The notes beneath the pieces are model-generated. The model was not told the DNA's origin. It saw nothing but the letters and a program-made list of their open reading frames with translations, and searched no databases. From Oncomelania hupensis (Eukaryota > Mollusca > Gastropoda > Littorinimorpha > Pomatiopsidae), in assembly GCA_036898135.1 (NCBI GenBank), contig JBAHVR010000275.1:248001-312000 (forward strand): a stretch of DNA of 64,000 nucleotides, written 5' to 3'. This document shows positions 1 through 32,734 of this stretch, piece after piece; the first letter of the stretch is position 1; each line of letters starts with the position of its first letter. The position numbers were made by a program, and so were the translations under genes.

Positions 1-177
1 CAATGTCATTATTTGGCAAGAAAAAAGATTTATCTGGACTTAGTTTTCAAACATTAATAAATGATTAATAATTATTGAAAGCTTTCAAACATTAATTTAA
101 TAATTATTAATTTTTTAAATTGTTTTTCATCTTTCGACATATTGTAATTTTTACCCATCCGTAATTTTTCATTCCAG

Positions 178-283
178 AAGAACACAGGTGAGTCCACAGG
201 AAAGCTTGATGGTCGACAGAAATTGGAGAAATGGTTGAACAAAAGTATGAAGATCAAGATGAGTGATGGCAGGACATTGATTG
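178..283 (+). CDS. NAA38: NAA38 exon (first visible): Sm1 N-terminal half
   Basis: Acceptor TTCCAG at 172-177 and donor GTAGGT from 284. It encodes 35 residues ending in KIKMSDGRTLI plus the first base of a Gly codon. An alternative donor four bases downstream (GTAACA at 288) would break the frame with the next exon, so 284 is preferred. It is preceded by AT-rich intron. Confidence 0.85.
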
Positions 284-3200
284 GTAGGTAACAAGAATTA
301 AAAATAATAGAATAAATAAATAAAACACGGTTGCAAGGCTGGAAAGGTGAAAGCACTCTGTGGCACAAGGATACAATTATCAATGTTTATGTTAATTGGT
401 TAAGATAGTATTTTCACTACCGTTAATCTTCTTTGTTGTAGGTAGCCAACTTCAATATGTTGAAGAAACTTGCTGCACTGAGATAGGGGGGCTGCTGTTT
501 TATTGTTTTAGATCAGGGGGATGGGACAATTTGGGGTATCTTGGCAGGTGAAGGGATGAAGAGGGGATTTGGGTAGGGGGGATAGGAGTTTTATTGGAGG
601 AGCTGAATCCTGGCCTGTAAAGAGGTCAGGGAGTCTGCCGAAGCGACATCAGCTGGCAGGGAGTTCCAATCTTGGATGGTGCGGGGAAAGAAGCTTTTTT
701 GTCTGTAGTTGGTTCTGTGGGATGGAACATCATAGGAGTCTGGGTGGAACCGGCGGGAACTGCGTTTTTGTCGGGAGCTGGGTTTTGGTTTGAATCGGCT
801 GTCGATCATTGTTAGGCCATGATGAAATTTGTAAAAGGTTGTCAGTCTTATTCTTTTCCTCCTTTCCTGGAGTGAGGGCCACTGCAAGTCTTCTATAATC
901 TGATCCACGCTTGATGTCTGCCGGTACCGGTTTGAGACCCATTGTACAGTTCGGAGTTGGATTCTCTCTATGGCTTTGATGCCATCAGATGTGTGAGGAT
1001 CCCACACAGGGCAGGCATACTCCAGGACTGGATGCACAAGCGCTCGATAAGCCATTTGCTTTAATTTCTTGTTTGAGGTCTTCAGGTTTCTTCTGATGAA
1101 AACCTAGAGTTCTGTTTGCTCTGCTAGACATGTTGGAGATGTGGGGGCCCCACTTCAGGTCACTTGTCAGGGTAACGCCAAGGTATTCCACTTGTGCTTC
1201 TTCTTGTAATTTGTGACCATGGAGGAGGTAGTCACTGGTCATGTGCACAGTTGAGCACTTTTGGGGGTGGAATGACAGCATCCAGCGATTTTCCCATTCA
1301 GCCAATTTGTTAAGGTCCGCTTGTAGGAGCTGCTGGTTCTGGGGCGTGGGGGGTGGGGGTGGGGGTGTCTTGATGTCTTTGTGGCATGCTGTATCATTGG
1401 CAAATATGTGTTTGGAGGATGTCAGACCTACTGGCAGGTCGTTTATATATAGGAGGAACAAGCTCGGGCCTAGGACTGAGCCTTGAGGTACTCCGGATTC
1501 GATTGCTGCGTACTCCGAGCTGGTGCCGTTTACTAGCACTGTCTGCCTTCTGCCAGAGAGTAAGCTGCCAATCCATCTGTTGATCTTGCTGCCGATGCCA
1601 ATGTAGTTGAGCTTATGGAGAAGCAGGCAGTGGCTCACCTTGTCGAAAGCCTTGGAGAAATCTAGGACCAGAAGATCCACTTGTTGGCCGCCCTCGAGTA
1701 CTTCCGATGCACCGTCCACCAGTCCAAGCAGCTGCGACTCACAGGAGCGACCCTTGCGGAACCCATGCTGTTCTGGGCATAAAATTCCCTGTTTTTTCAA
1801 CATAGGCCATTATATGGCTGACTAAGATGTGCTCCCGCATCTTGCATGGTATACTGGTAAGGGATATTGGTTGATAATTTTCATGTTTGCAATGTTCCCC
1901 TTTCTTAAAGACCGGGGTGACATTTGCAGTTCTCCAGTCGACAGGGACAATGCCTGGGTCCAAAGAGGCCTTGAACAGGACTGTAAGCACAGGAGCAAGC
2001 TCTACTGCTACTTCTTTTAGGACTCTTGGGGACAGTCTATCTGGGCCGCTGGCTTTGGCTGGATCCAGGTTCTTGAGGACATTCCCAACGCCTAGTGTGG
2101 AAATCCTGATGTCGTTGCAAGGCAATTGGAGAGGATTTGGCTGAGGCATAGGACATCTAGCTTGGAACTGCTCCTCTGTCAGAGCCACCTGAGGGCTGAA
2201 GGCAGATTTGAACTTCGTTAAGGGCTTCAGCATGTTTACTGTCTGTGACAAGCCTGCCATCCGCTTAAAGTGGAGAAACACCAGGGATTTCATTTTTCTT
2301 GTATTTTATATAGGTCCAAAACTTTTCTGTTGTTTGAGGTTACAAGTCATCTTTTTGTCTTTATTATTTTAAAATTAAAAGGTATTGATTTTGTTCATTC
2401 ACGGTATGACTATGACTATGTGTGTATTGTGAGACAATTAACATGTTGCAGGTGTATTTCTGTGTACGGACAAGGATGGCAACATCATTCTTGGAACATG
2501 TGAAGAATATATCCATGGACCAGGTACTAACAACTCAAAACTGTTTAATCATTTACACGTTTTCCTCTCTTCGTCAACCTTTCCTATGTTCCTAAGATTA
2601 AGAAAAAAAACCAGCTGTAATGCATTAGAGCTCGAGAGAGCTTGTGTTGTAGAGGTGTGGTATTTTTGGTTTATATATCAGGGCTCGACACCACTGACTG
2701 TCCGGGACAGGTAGAACTGGCTGCAGGACAAGGTTGGATCGCTACCCAACCTGTCTGACGGGATAGGTATTATTCAGCTGCCAAGTCAATGATCTTGGCT
2801 TAGCTTAAAACTGATAACGGCCACATTGAAACAGTAGTGAATCTAAAACTTCGCCAAGCAAAAATGTTTGAATGTGCAATGTGCCGCAAAACAAAAGTCC
2901 TACAATACAATTCACTTCTCTTACCTTATCTTACTTTTTGTGTTTCTTCATCAAAATTATACAGAAAGTTCGGACAGGCTGGAAATGTTGTGGGACAGGT
3001 AAAATATTTGACAACTGTTTGATGATAGGACAAGTTTTTGTTTTTTTTAAGTTGCTGTTGAGTTTTGTATAGATATAGAAATATATATTTAATTTAATAT
3101 ATATAAATTAAAATATATAGGTTTTCTCACTTGTTTGTCTTTCTTACTCAACTGTGCAGTATAATATTCTAATTTAGACTATCATGATAATATACTCATA

Positions 3201-3363
3201 CTTTCTTTCTTGCTTCACAGAAAAAGAAGATGAAGAGCCCAGAGTACTGGGACTTGCCATGGTGCCAGGTCATCATGTGAAGTCCATACACGTCGACCAA
3301 CCCCCAGTCATTATCCCCAAACCTACAGCAATATTACAGTCTTCTTCTTCTTCTGCTAATTGA
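178..3363 (+). CDS. NAA38: NAA38/LSMD1-like NatC auxiliary subunit (3' part, three exons)
   Basis: Sm-like (LSM) small protein, the auxiliary third subunit of the cytosolic NatC complex that acetylates protein N-termini together with NAA30 and NAA35. Joined exons 178-283, 2452-2523 and 3221-3363 give about 106 codons in one open frame. They read through the Sm1 strand motif (MKIKMSDGRTLIG then VFLCTDKDGNIILG) and the family hallmark VLGLAMVPGHHVKSI. Exon phases match at both junctions (G|GT, then G|AA). All introns are GT-AG: the donor at 284 is GTAGGT, acceptors are at 2450-2451 and 3219-3220. The N-terminus lies left of the window because 178 follows an AG acceptor. After the Sm2 motif the protein ends in a Pro/Ser-rich tail with a Ser run at a (TTC)n stretch. 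The gene converges with the caspase gene ending at 9966. Identification rests on the conserved motif string; Sm folds are common, but this combination is specific to LSMD1/NAA38. Confidence 0.88.
430..2290 (-). mobile_element. CR1/jockey-type LINE, degenerate reverse transcriptase, in NAA38 intron
   Basis: Read on the minus strand from about 2290 to 430, three overlapping frames give one RT: an N-terminal part (DPAKASGPDRLSPRVLK, WRTANVTPVFKKG), the palm (QHGFRKGRSCESQLL, LVLDFSKAFDKVSH, GVPQGSVLGPSLFLLYINDLP) and the C-terminal domain (LGVTLTSDLKW, EYACPVWDPHTSDGIKAIE). The catalytic YADD box is altered (FANDT) and at least two frameshifts occur (near 1000 and 1750), so this copy is dead. 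A C-rich expansion near 1340-1370 sits inside the RT. The 3' end near 430 matches the 3' end of the related copy at 31198. It lies antisense in the NAA38 intron. Confidence 0.85.
2452..2523 (+). CDS. NAA38: NAA38 middle exon: Sm1/Sm2 linker
   Basis: 72-bp exon between acceptor TTGCAG (ends 2451) and donor GTACTA (from 2524). It encodes VFLCTDKDGNIILGTCEEY and a few more residues; entry and exit are both in phase 1. The FLCTD and ILG residues are those conserved in LSMD1 proteins. Confidence 0.88.
3221..3363 (+). CDS. NAA38: NAA38 terminal exon: Sm2 motif and stop
   Basis: Acceptor TTCACAG ends at 3220. The exon encodes an acidic EKEDEEP stretch, then VLGLAMVPGHHVKSIHV and a proline/serine tail, with TGA at 3361-3363. 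The 3' UTR would follow; the first clear AATAAA on this strand is near 4179, in AT-rich sequence, so the poly(A) site is uncertain. Confidence 0.88.
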
Positions 3364-3689
3364 TATCTCAGATTGAATTGATGTAATTCTTTCTTTCTTC
3401 TTCTTCAGGATAGTGTAAATGTTCCATATGTACAAAGTATAGATTCCAGGACTTTTTATAAGTTATTTTATCTTAAAAAAGCAGGCCTATTTGTTTATCT
3501 GTAAAAAGCAGGCCTATTTGTTTATCTTAAAAAAGCAGGCCTATTTGTTTGAACTGTACCACCATGTTGGTGGCACCCTGTGGACAGTTTATTCACCATC
3601 TTTGCACTCAACAAAGAATGTGTATGAATTTGCAAAATAGGCCTTATTCGGAAATGGGAGGAAACTTGTCTTTTTGCTTTGTTTTTAGT

Positions 3690-3865
3690 TACCTAGAGTT
3701 ATCCGGGCTGACTTCTCATCTCAGAAAACTATTGAAAGCTACCCCGAGCTGCAAGCTTTTTTTTTTTCAGGAAATGGGGGCCGGGGTGGTGGTTGCAGGA
3801 CAGTGCAAGGCCGAACTAGCATCACTAGCCAAGTTTCACCTGATCCGGTCTTTGCTGATAATGTT
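3690..3865 (+). pseudogene. Unidentified coding-like fragment, paralogous to 37229-37620 (-)
   Basis: The segment around GAAATGGGGGCC, reading to GQCKAELASLA, aligns base for base with the minus-strand segment near 37550 (reading QQCKAKLAELG). The upstream parts also match (CTAGAGT-ATCC, CTCAGAA-CTAT, TGCAAG). A pyrimidine tract and CAG precede GAAATGGG, so it may be an exon or a decayed processed copy. I do not recognise the family. No complete frame is present. Confidence 0.35.
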
Positions 3866-4322
3866 TTTATATTTTAGTAAAGAGATTGTTCCATTTTAGT
3901 AAAAGAATGGTTTATCTATTGTTAATGCACACTTGCCAGCTCTTTTATGTTTTATCAGACTACATTAACCCAAATTAAATCTTTCACTTTCATTTATTTT
4001 CTTAATTTTTTTTTTATAAAGTCTATTGGTGTAATAATTTATATCCATGAACTTTTGCAGGTGGACTTGCTAAGTTTATTCTTTGACCTCAAATAAGACA
4101 GGATTAAGAGTTACAACAGAAAGTGTAGTACAATTTCTACAATTCTGGAATTTTTTGAACAATAACAGGAAAGCGTAGAATAAAATAAAAGAGGTCAAAG
4201 GATTAGGGATTACCAAGGAAGAAAAACGTTTTTTTGTTATGTTTTTTAAAGGGAGCTAAGCGGTTTTATCATAGTTATTTCCCATATTGTATAATTGGCA
4301 AAATTTGTGTGTGATCGCTGAT

Positions 4323-4354
<32 letters not shown>
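4323..4354. repeat. Poly-G tract
   Basis: 32 consecutive G followed by CGGCTG. Could form G-quadruplexes; such runs are also prone to length error in assemblies. Confidence 0.9.
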
Positions 4355-7030
4355 CGGCTGTTGTGAAATTATTGTACTTCCAACTTCATGTGATAGAATT
4401 CTTTTTATTAAAGGGGTGAAGAACAGCCATTGATTTCAGGGATGGTCCAAATGAAATTACTGCAGTAAATATATGAATCAAATTAATTGTATAGCAAGAC
4501 TTTGTGGTGATCACAACCTGCTTGATGTTAAAGTGGCCATTTTTCACTGTCCATCTTAGTAGAGTGATTTTTGCTCTGGTGGTTCATTGTTGATTCAGGT
4601 TCATAACCTTTCTTTCCTGGGGTGGTTCTCCCCAACTTCTTTACTGCCCATGGTGGATTTATACAGTAAACTTCAAAGTTTGTTGATTCTGTCAGCATAA
4701 GAAGCATTTTGGCAAAGATGCTAAACAACAATTGAAACAAAACATTTACTTTTTTTTTGTTGTTTGCCTTACGGTTTATAAATTTGTTAATCTTGTTTTG
4801 TAACTGAAAAAGAAAAAGAAAAAAAACACCATGCATTGAAGGTATGTTATGTAATGATGATAATGTTTACTTCTACAGTGCTGACATCCATTTGTAGAAT
4901 AATGCTCATTGTGGATAAGGAGTACATGACAAAAATAAATATGACAGGTGTGTGTTTTTGTGTGCAAGTGCATGTGTTTATTCAAATATTTATTGGAATA
5001 TGTGTGGATGTTTGTGCACCCCCAAAAGTGGGTTTATGTTATTTTGATTGAATTGGTGTTCTGCAATGGCATGCTCGTCTCGGGATACATGTATGTTTTT
5101 GTCAGTGCAGTTTTAGTTTTGAGCACTGACTTTGGTGGTTGGTATTTTGCAAAAAGTGAGCAGGTGCAAACTATAGGTTTTATATCAAATGCTTGAGGGA
5201 CAGTGCAGGCAATTGTTTTGTGTATGATACGACTATGATAAAAGAATTATTCTTATTTATTAATTTAGTAGAAGTGTGTGTGTTCTGAATTTAAGTGACG
5301 ATTATTATATTTTAAAAAATTTAAGAAAGTTTTGTTTGTACTCTGTGTTTGTTCTCTCTCTCCTTTCTTTCTGAGTTTCATTTCTTTTGTCTTTATTCAA
5401 TTAATTACATTTTATTGTTTCTTTTCTTTCCCAGTCCACTTTACATAGATTTAAAACAGATTTCTTATTGGCTTCAGACATCATACATAACAATTAGTTT
5501 TGTGCATTTGGGAAAATAATACAATAATTTTTTCAGAGCCTTGACTTCAAAAGAACTCTCAGTATATTTGTTAACACCGACTGTAACATACACAATTTTC
5601 TCTTGTTTTGTGGATTAAAGATGCTCATCTCGTCATTTCTAAAAATGATTCTGACAAAATTATTAGGGTCTTTTTTTTCTTCTCCAAAATGTAATATGCT
5701 GAATACAATGAATTAAAATGTAATTAAAAAAACAAACATTAACTTAAACAAAGAAGAAGAAAAAGAAGTAGAGCAGGTTATACTACCGCACAAAAATAAA
5801 ACGTTTTCATTTTCAAATAGCAACAGTTCTTACTACTTGGCAAAAACACACACTGTATTTACATAGTCTTTCAAATAATTACAACCAAGATTATTTACAA
5901 TATACATAAATGAACAATTAAATTAAATTTTATTTTAAAAATTATTTTATATTTTCACATTTACAAATGTATACAGATTCAGAACATGAGTGGAGAACGA
6001 AGAACACTTTATTATAAAAGTATGTCGGGAGGGTAAAGCTCAAATTTGAATGAAAATTTACAAAATGTTTAAGTCACACTAAGAACTATATGCCTCTATG
6101 TTCATATATTTTGTGTGTGTGTGTGTGTGTGTGTGTCCAATGTTTTTACCAATGAAATCAAAACTTCAGTGTCATACCATTCAAAAGGACATCATTCTGC
6201 TTTATGCACTGGATGACTTCTCTCCCTTACAATGCCTCTACAGGCGCGAAAACCAAAAGTATGCCATCAGCATTGTTGGAGGGCTTTTGCTATGGCTGTT
6301 TCTATGCGACTGATTCTCAGCCTGTTGTATTAGGTGATGCGTAAGGACTGTACAAAAGGAAACTCACGAGGTGATACTTATAATATAGGGGCTGACTGTA
6401 TTTTTTAAGCGGTGTACACAATTATTAAAGAGCTTTCACCTCAATAATGTGGATTAATAAACTCTTCTGTAATATATTATCAATTTAGTGCTACAAGTTG
6501 TTCGCTTTGTCTATAAAGACCTCACACTCACTTTAAAGTTTTTCTTGTAACTTGTTCAGAATAAATTAAGCTCAGTTGTTGTATACAGACATTTCCTGCC
6601 ACCAACCTCCTCTTGTAATATGTTTGATAGATCCACTGAACCATACTTGGGGCACTCAAATAGTCAGTCGAACATTGGCATCCCAATCTACTGCCTATCC
6701 CAACTTTCCAAATAAATATCAATTTGATAAAGACATGAAAATTTATGCAGCATAACACAATTCACAAACAGCTCTCATAATTTGACACAAACCTCTGTTC
6801 AAGTTTAATTCTGCTTGCTGGGCAAACACGATTGTGTAAACATCCCTTTTGAACCACCCTTAGCCATTTTCCATGCACAACATTTGCATGGATTTTCACC
6901 ACTGACCAAAAAAAATCTATCTCTTGCATAATTATTATATATTTTACAGGTTATGACAAAGACCATGAGAAGTTTGTTTCAGCCCTGTCCATCCCCATCT
7001 GCATGATCTTTATTTCACTTCAATGCACTA

Positions 7031-8329
7031 CATTACATTACATTACATGAATATTGCTTTATGTCCAGTGGACTCTTCTGAGCCAAATCAGGACCAGACA
7101 ACCCCTGATCTGCATAAAAGATCTGCTGAAGCAACCCTAGTGGTTAAATTGAAGGCACTCCACCAGCCAGTCACTTTACAATAAAGACATACCACGCAGG
7201 GGACGCTGAGGCTATACTCTAATTTATCGAACCCCCGTTTACAAAAACAAAATAGAATACAAACATCATTATAAAATATCAACAAAACACATTGATTTAA
7301 TGATTGATTTATTGTTGCTTTAGGTCCAGCGGACTCTTCCGAGCCAAATCAGGACCGGACAACCCCCGATCCGCATAAAAGATCTGCTGAAACAACCCCA
7401 GTGGGAAAATTGAATGCCCTCCACCGGCCAGTCACTTTACAATAAAGACATCCCACGCGGGGGACGGCTGAGGGTTGACCTCAACTACGCGAACACCCCG
7501 GTTACAAAAACAAAATAGAATACAAACATCATTATAAATCATCAACCAAACACATACATATAAAATGCCTATAGTGCTAAATAGTACAATCATAGGAAGC
7601 CCTAGTGACCACCCGGCAGAAAGCGTCCAACACTCCCAAGCTGATCCAACAGACCTCATACACAAACAAGGAGTCTTGTCCAGGAAGAGTTTTCAAGAAA
7701 AAAGGTAGGTCATTGATCTAGCGAAGAAGAAGATAGTATAGCAGAGTGAAGGACAGAGCAGGAATAGGAAAGAGTAAATGAGGAAGACAGCGACAGTGGG
7801 AATTTAAAGCACTAAATTTCCATAAAGTGGGGATACTATTTATACTGAAAACCCCCGGCACTCCAACGGGGGTACTGTTGCCGCAGTGAAGCGTCTTGCC
7901 TATAAAGGAAAGACAGGTTTTCAACTGTGGCTTTCACTGTTCCCTTTATAGGTTTGAACAATCTACAGTGGCAAGATTGCTCATGACCCCAAGGGGTAAA
8001 CAAAACACATACATATAAAATGACTACATTGCTAAATAATAACATCATAGGAAGCCCTAATGACCACCCGACAGAAAGCGTCCAATATTCCCAAGCTGAT
8101 CCAACAGACCTCACACACAAATAAGGAGTCTTGTCCCAGAAGATTTTTTAAGAAAAAAGGTAGGTGACTGGTCTAGCGAAGAAGAAGATAGTATAGCAGA
8201 TTGATAGAACAGAGCACGAATGAGAAAGAACAAATGAGAAATACAGCGACAGTGGGAATTTAAAGCACTAAATTTCCAGAAAGTGGGGATACTATTTATA
8301 CTGAACCCCCCCCCCCCCCAACGGGGGGA
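7031..8329 (-). mobile_element. S-family SINE-like element, copy 1 (split by copy 2)
   Basis: Non-autonomous retroelement oriented on the minus strand. Its 3' tail is an ATGTA-type repeat at the left end and its 5' end is the C/G-rich stretch near 8310-8329. A perfect 14-bp target-site duplication, ACTTCAATGCACTA, flanks it (7017-7030 and 8330-8343). The body is interrupted at 7293-7998 by a second copy. Open frames over these copies recur only because the copies are similar; they show no domain. Confidence 0.85.
7293..7998 (-). mobile_element. S-family SINE-like element, copy 2 (full length, nested in copy 1)
   Basis: 706-bp full-length copy flanked by a 12-bp duplication of copy 1 sequence, AACAAAACACAT (7281-7292 and 7999-8010). 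On the minus strand it starts at ACCCCTTGGGGTCATGAG, contains a GTTCAAACC motif resembling a Pol III B box, a TATAAATAG stretch and a long AT-rich middle, and ends in GAGTCCGCTGGACCTAAAGC plus an AATC-type tail. Compared with the shorter copies it carries about 125 extra bases at the 5' end. Confidence 0.85.
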
Positions 8330-8508
8330 ACTTCAATGCACTACTAGTCTTCTTTCAGTTCCAGCTTGGTTTCACTTCATCCTCTGCCTTGTAGCAGGAC
8401 ACAAGAGGAAACTTTGGCAGGCAAACTGACACAGCCATTTCAGAAACTGTCGAGATAAGTCTTGTGGTGGCACATGAGCCAAGTTTCCTGTATCTCAACA
8501 GCCCCGCA

Positions 8509-8510
<2 letters not shown>

Positions 8511-8572
<62 letters not shown>

Positions 8573-8588
8573 TAATAATAATAATAAT
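8511..8588. repeat. (AAT)n microsatellite
   Basis: Run of AAT triplets with one interruption. The poly-L/poly-I frames across it are not genes. Confidence 0.9.
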
Positions 8589-9235
8589 AGTGACAAAAGC
8601 TTTTATATAGCACAATACGTTAAAGAGTAGAAACAGCTGTCTTGTCAGGATGGCTAACAAACTCAACTGAGACCTACTTTCAAAACTATAGTGCACAACT
8701 AGTAGGAGAGTGGCACTATGAACCAAAGTTATGATTTTGCATACTTGTGTGTTGCTGCAGATAATCTTCAACTTTACACTACCTTTGGTCTGCCAAAAAC
8801 CTTACTATAGGTTGGGATCTATCTGGTGACAGTTAAACTCCAGTTGTTCTCCTTTCACGTTTATTCTTTTTTAAACAGTGCATCTTGCATAGTTATATCT
8901 TGTACACACTATAGTCAAAGGCAGTGGATAAAATAGGGATGGCCTTTGGTGCGGATTGTTTAGCGCTATCCATCCCCACCACGTAGTGGTGTGATTTTTC
9001 CTTTACTCAGGCATTCAATTTTCCAGATCACCAAAGGTCTTCTTGAGGTCATCCAATTTCCTTCCCCTAAGATAATGATAATGATAAGAAATGATAATGA
9101 TAAGATAATGATGGTATTGGATGCAGTCGATCTAAATGTCAAGCTAAAGGTTGATCTCCTTTTTGCCTTCTATACTAAACATCTTTTTCCATCTCCATGC
9201 ATTAAAATCAATTGACAAAAAAGCACATATATAAC

Positions 9236-9253
9236 ATTTAATAATAATAATAT

Positions 9254-9327
<74 letters not shown>

Positions 9328-9903
9328 GTTGTAGTAGTAGTAGTTGTAGTAGTAGTAGTTGTAGTAGTAGTAGTTGTAGTAGTAGTAGTTGTAGTAGTAG
9401 TAGTTGTAGTAGTAGTTGTTGTAGTAGTAGTAGTTGTAGTAGTAGTTGTTGTAGTAGTAGTAGTTGTAGTAGTAGTAGTTGTAGTAGTAGTAGTTGTAGT
9501 AGTAGTAGTTGTAGTAGTAGTAGTTGTAGTAGTAGTAGTTGTAGTTGTAGTAGTAGTAGTTGTAGTAGTAGTAGTTGTAGTAGTAGTAGTTGTAGTATTA
9601 GTAGTTGTAGTAGTAGTAGTAGTTGTAGTATTAGTAGTTGTAGTTGTAGTAGTTGTAGTAGTAGTAGTAGTAGTTGTAGTATTAGTAGTTGTAGTTGTAG
9701 TAGTTGTAGTAGTAGTAGTAGTTGTAGTAGTAGTAGTTGTAGTTGTAGTAGTTGTAGTAGTAGTTGTAGTAGTAGTAGTAGTAGTTGTAGTAGTAGTAGT
9801 TGTAGTATTAGTAGTTGTAGTATTAGTAGTTGTAGTAGTAGTAGTTGTAGTAGTAGTAGTTGTAGTAGTAGTAGTTGTAGTAGTAGTAGTTGTAGTAGTA
9901 CTG
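9236..9903. repeat. (ATT)n followed by a (GTA/GTT)n compound triplet array
   Basis: ATT triplets to about 9327, then about 575 bp of TAG triplets punctuated by TTG and TAT variants with a roughly 12-15 bp higher-order period. On the minus strand this reads as a 200-residue poly-Thr/Asn frame. The array ends about 60 bp downstream of the minus-strand caspase stop codon, so it probably lies in or next to that gene's 3' UTR. Confidence 0.9.
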
Positions 9904-9965
9904 TTCACTACCAGTGTTTCTCCAGTGCCTTATCAGAAGAACCAAGTTTGCGGGAGACTCGTTCA

Positions 9966-30871
<20,906 letters not shown>

Positions 30872-30921
30872 GGTCAAGCTTTTTTCACATCACAAGTAAC
30901 TCTAGAGAAACAAAAGTTAAC

Positions 30922-30922
<1 letters not shown>

Positions 30923-30967
<45 letters not shown>
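30923..30967. repeat. (AAT)n microsatellite
   Basis: Fifteen or so AAT units, about 50 bp upstream of the minus-caspase start codon on the genomic map. Confidence 0.9.
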
Positions 30968-31197
30968 TTTGTGGACACCCTTCCTTGCTAGAGCTCATAG
31001 CACTTTCCAGCAAGGGGGAAAAGAAATAAATATAAATATATAAAATATATGCCTTAGCCGTTATGGGGTATAACAAAGTACAAACACCTTCAAAACATAA
31101 ACTGGAAAATATATATATATATATACCAATGCACCATACAATAGTACCAAAATATATATTATATTCTATTGATCTGTAGAGTAACTGTGGAATCCCT

Positions 31198-32620
31198 CTT
31201 CTTCTTCTTTGTTGTAGGCAGCCAACTTCAATGTGTTGAAGAAATTTGCTGCACTGAGATGGGGGAGGGGGGGAAGGAAGGGGGGAGGGAGGCGGGAGCT
31301 GCTGTTTTATTGTTTTGGATCAGGGGGATGGGACAATTTGGGGTATCTGGGCAAGTGAAGGGATGAAAAGGGTATTTGTGCAGGGGGATAGGGGTTTTAA
31401 TGGAGGAACTGAATCTTGGCCTGGAAAGAGGTCAGGGAGTCTGCCGAAGTGACATCAGCAGGCAGGGAGTTCCATTTTGGGATGGTGCAGGGAAAAAAGC
31501 TTTTTTGTCTGTAGTCAGTTCTGTGGGATGGAACATCATAGGAGTCTGGGTAGAACCGGCGGGAAATGCGTTTTTGTCGGGAGCTGGGTTTTGGTTTGAA
31601 TCGGCTGTCGATCATTGTTAGGCCATGACGAAATTTGTAGAAGATCGTCAGTCCTATTCTTTTCCTCCTCACCTGGAGTGAGGGCCACTGCAAGTCTTCC
31701 ATCATCTGGTCCATGCTTGATGTCTGCCAGTACCGGTTTGAGACCCATCGTACAGCTTGGAGTTGGATTCTCTTGATGGCTTTGATGCCATCAGATGTGT
31801 GAGGATCCCACACAGGGCAGGCATACTCCAGGACTGGACGCACAAGCGCTCTATAAGCCATTTGCTTTAGTTTCTTATTTGAGGTCTTCAGGTTTCTCCT
31901 GAGGAAACCTAGAGTTCTGTTTGCTCTACTAATCATGTTGGAGATGTGGGGGCCCCATTTCAGGTCACTTGTCAGGGTAACGCCAAGGTATTTTACTTGT
32001 GCTTCTTCTTGTAGTTTGTGACCATGGAGGAGGTAGTCACACTTTAGCTTTTTGCGACGTCTGGTCATGTGCACACTTGAGCACTTTTGGGGGTGGAATG
32101 ACATCATCCAGCGATTTTCCAAATCAGCCAATTTCTTAAGGTCTGCTTGTAGGAGCTGCTGGTCCTGGGAGGTCTTGATGCCTTTGTGGCACGCTTTATC
32201 ATCGGCAACTAGGCGTATGGAGGATGTCAGACCTACTGGCAGGTCGTTTATATATATAGGAGGAACAAGCTCTGGCCTAGGACTGAACCTTGAAGTACTC
32301 CAGATTCGACTGCAGTGTACTCCAAGCTGGTGCCGTTTACTAGCACTGTCTGCCTTCTGCCAGAGAGGAAGCTGCCAATCCATCTGTTGATCTTGCCTCT
32401 GATGCCAAGGTAGTTGAGCTTATGGAGAAGCAGGCAGTGGCTCACCTTGTCGAAAGCCTGGCAGAAGTCTAGGACCAGAAGATCCACTTGATGGCCGCTC
32501 TCGAGTACTTCCGATGCCTCGTCCACCAGTCCAAGCAGCTGCGACTCACATAGGTCATTATATGACTGACTAAGATGTGCTCCAGCATCTTGCATGGTAT
32601 ACTGGTAAGTGATATTGGAA
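31198..32620 (-). mobile_element. CR1/jockey-type LINE, second copy
   Basis: Same family as 430-2290: LVLDFCQAFDKVSHCLLLHK, GRRQTVLVNGTSLEY, FLLYINDLPVGLTSS, EYACPVWDPHTSDGIKAI, SLPADVTSADSLTSF. It is 5'-truncated near 32620. The catalytic box reads VADDKACHK, closer to functional than the FANDT of the first copy, but a frame break lies near 32260. Both copies end at the same 3' position next to GTTGTAGGCAGCCAAC / GTTGTAGGTAGCCAAC. Confidence 0.85.
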
Positions 32621-32734
32621 TAGCTGGTAACGTACATTTTTCCGATGGTCAATGCTTGTCGTTCCTATCAAGGTGAATTATGAGAGTGCTCTCAGCATGT
32701 TATAATGAGGGAAACAGGTTTGATCGACAGCCTA

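Larger units (their letters stand above)
3364..7016. other. Intergenic/3' flanking DNA of NAA38
   Basis: AT-rich sequence without a supportable exon apart from a degenerate fragment at 3690-3860. It contains three short tandem units sharing GCAGGCCTATTTGTTT (3480-3551), a 32-base poly-G run (4323-4354) and a GT microsatellite (about 6111-6136). No gene recognised. Confidence 0.6.

Noticed and set aside
7432..8120. Conserved-looking ORFs (MCMRSVGSAWE..., LSVPCVGCLYCKVTG) also seen near 19721, 25371, 47471 and 49643
   Set aside because: They recur only because they lie in copies of the S-family element; frames break differently in each copy and no domain is present.
9144..9908. 254-codon poly-Thr/Asn ORF on the minus strand
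   Set aside because: Pure translation of triplet microsatellites.
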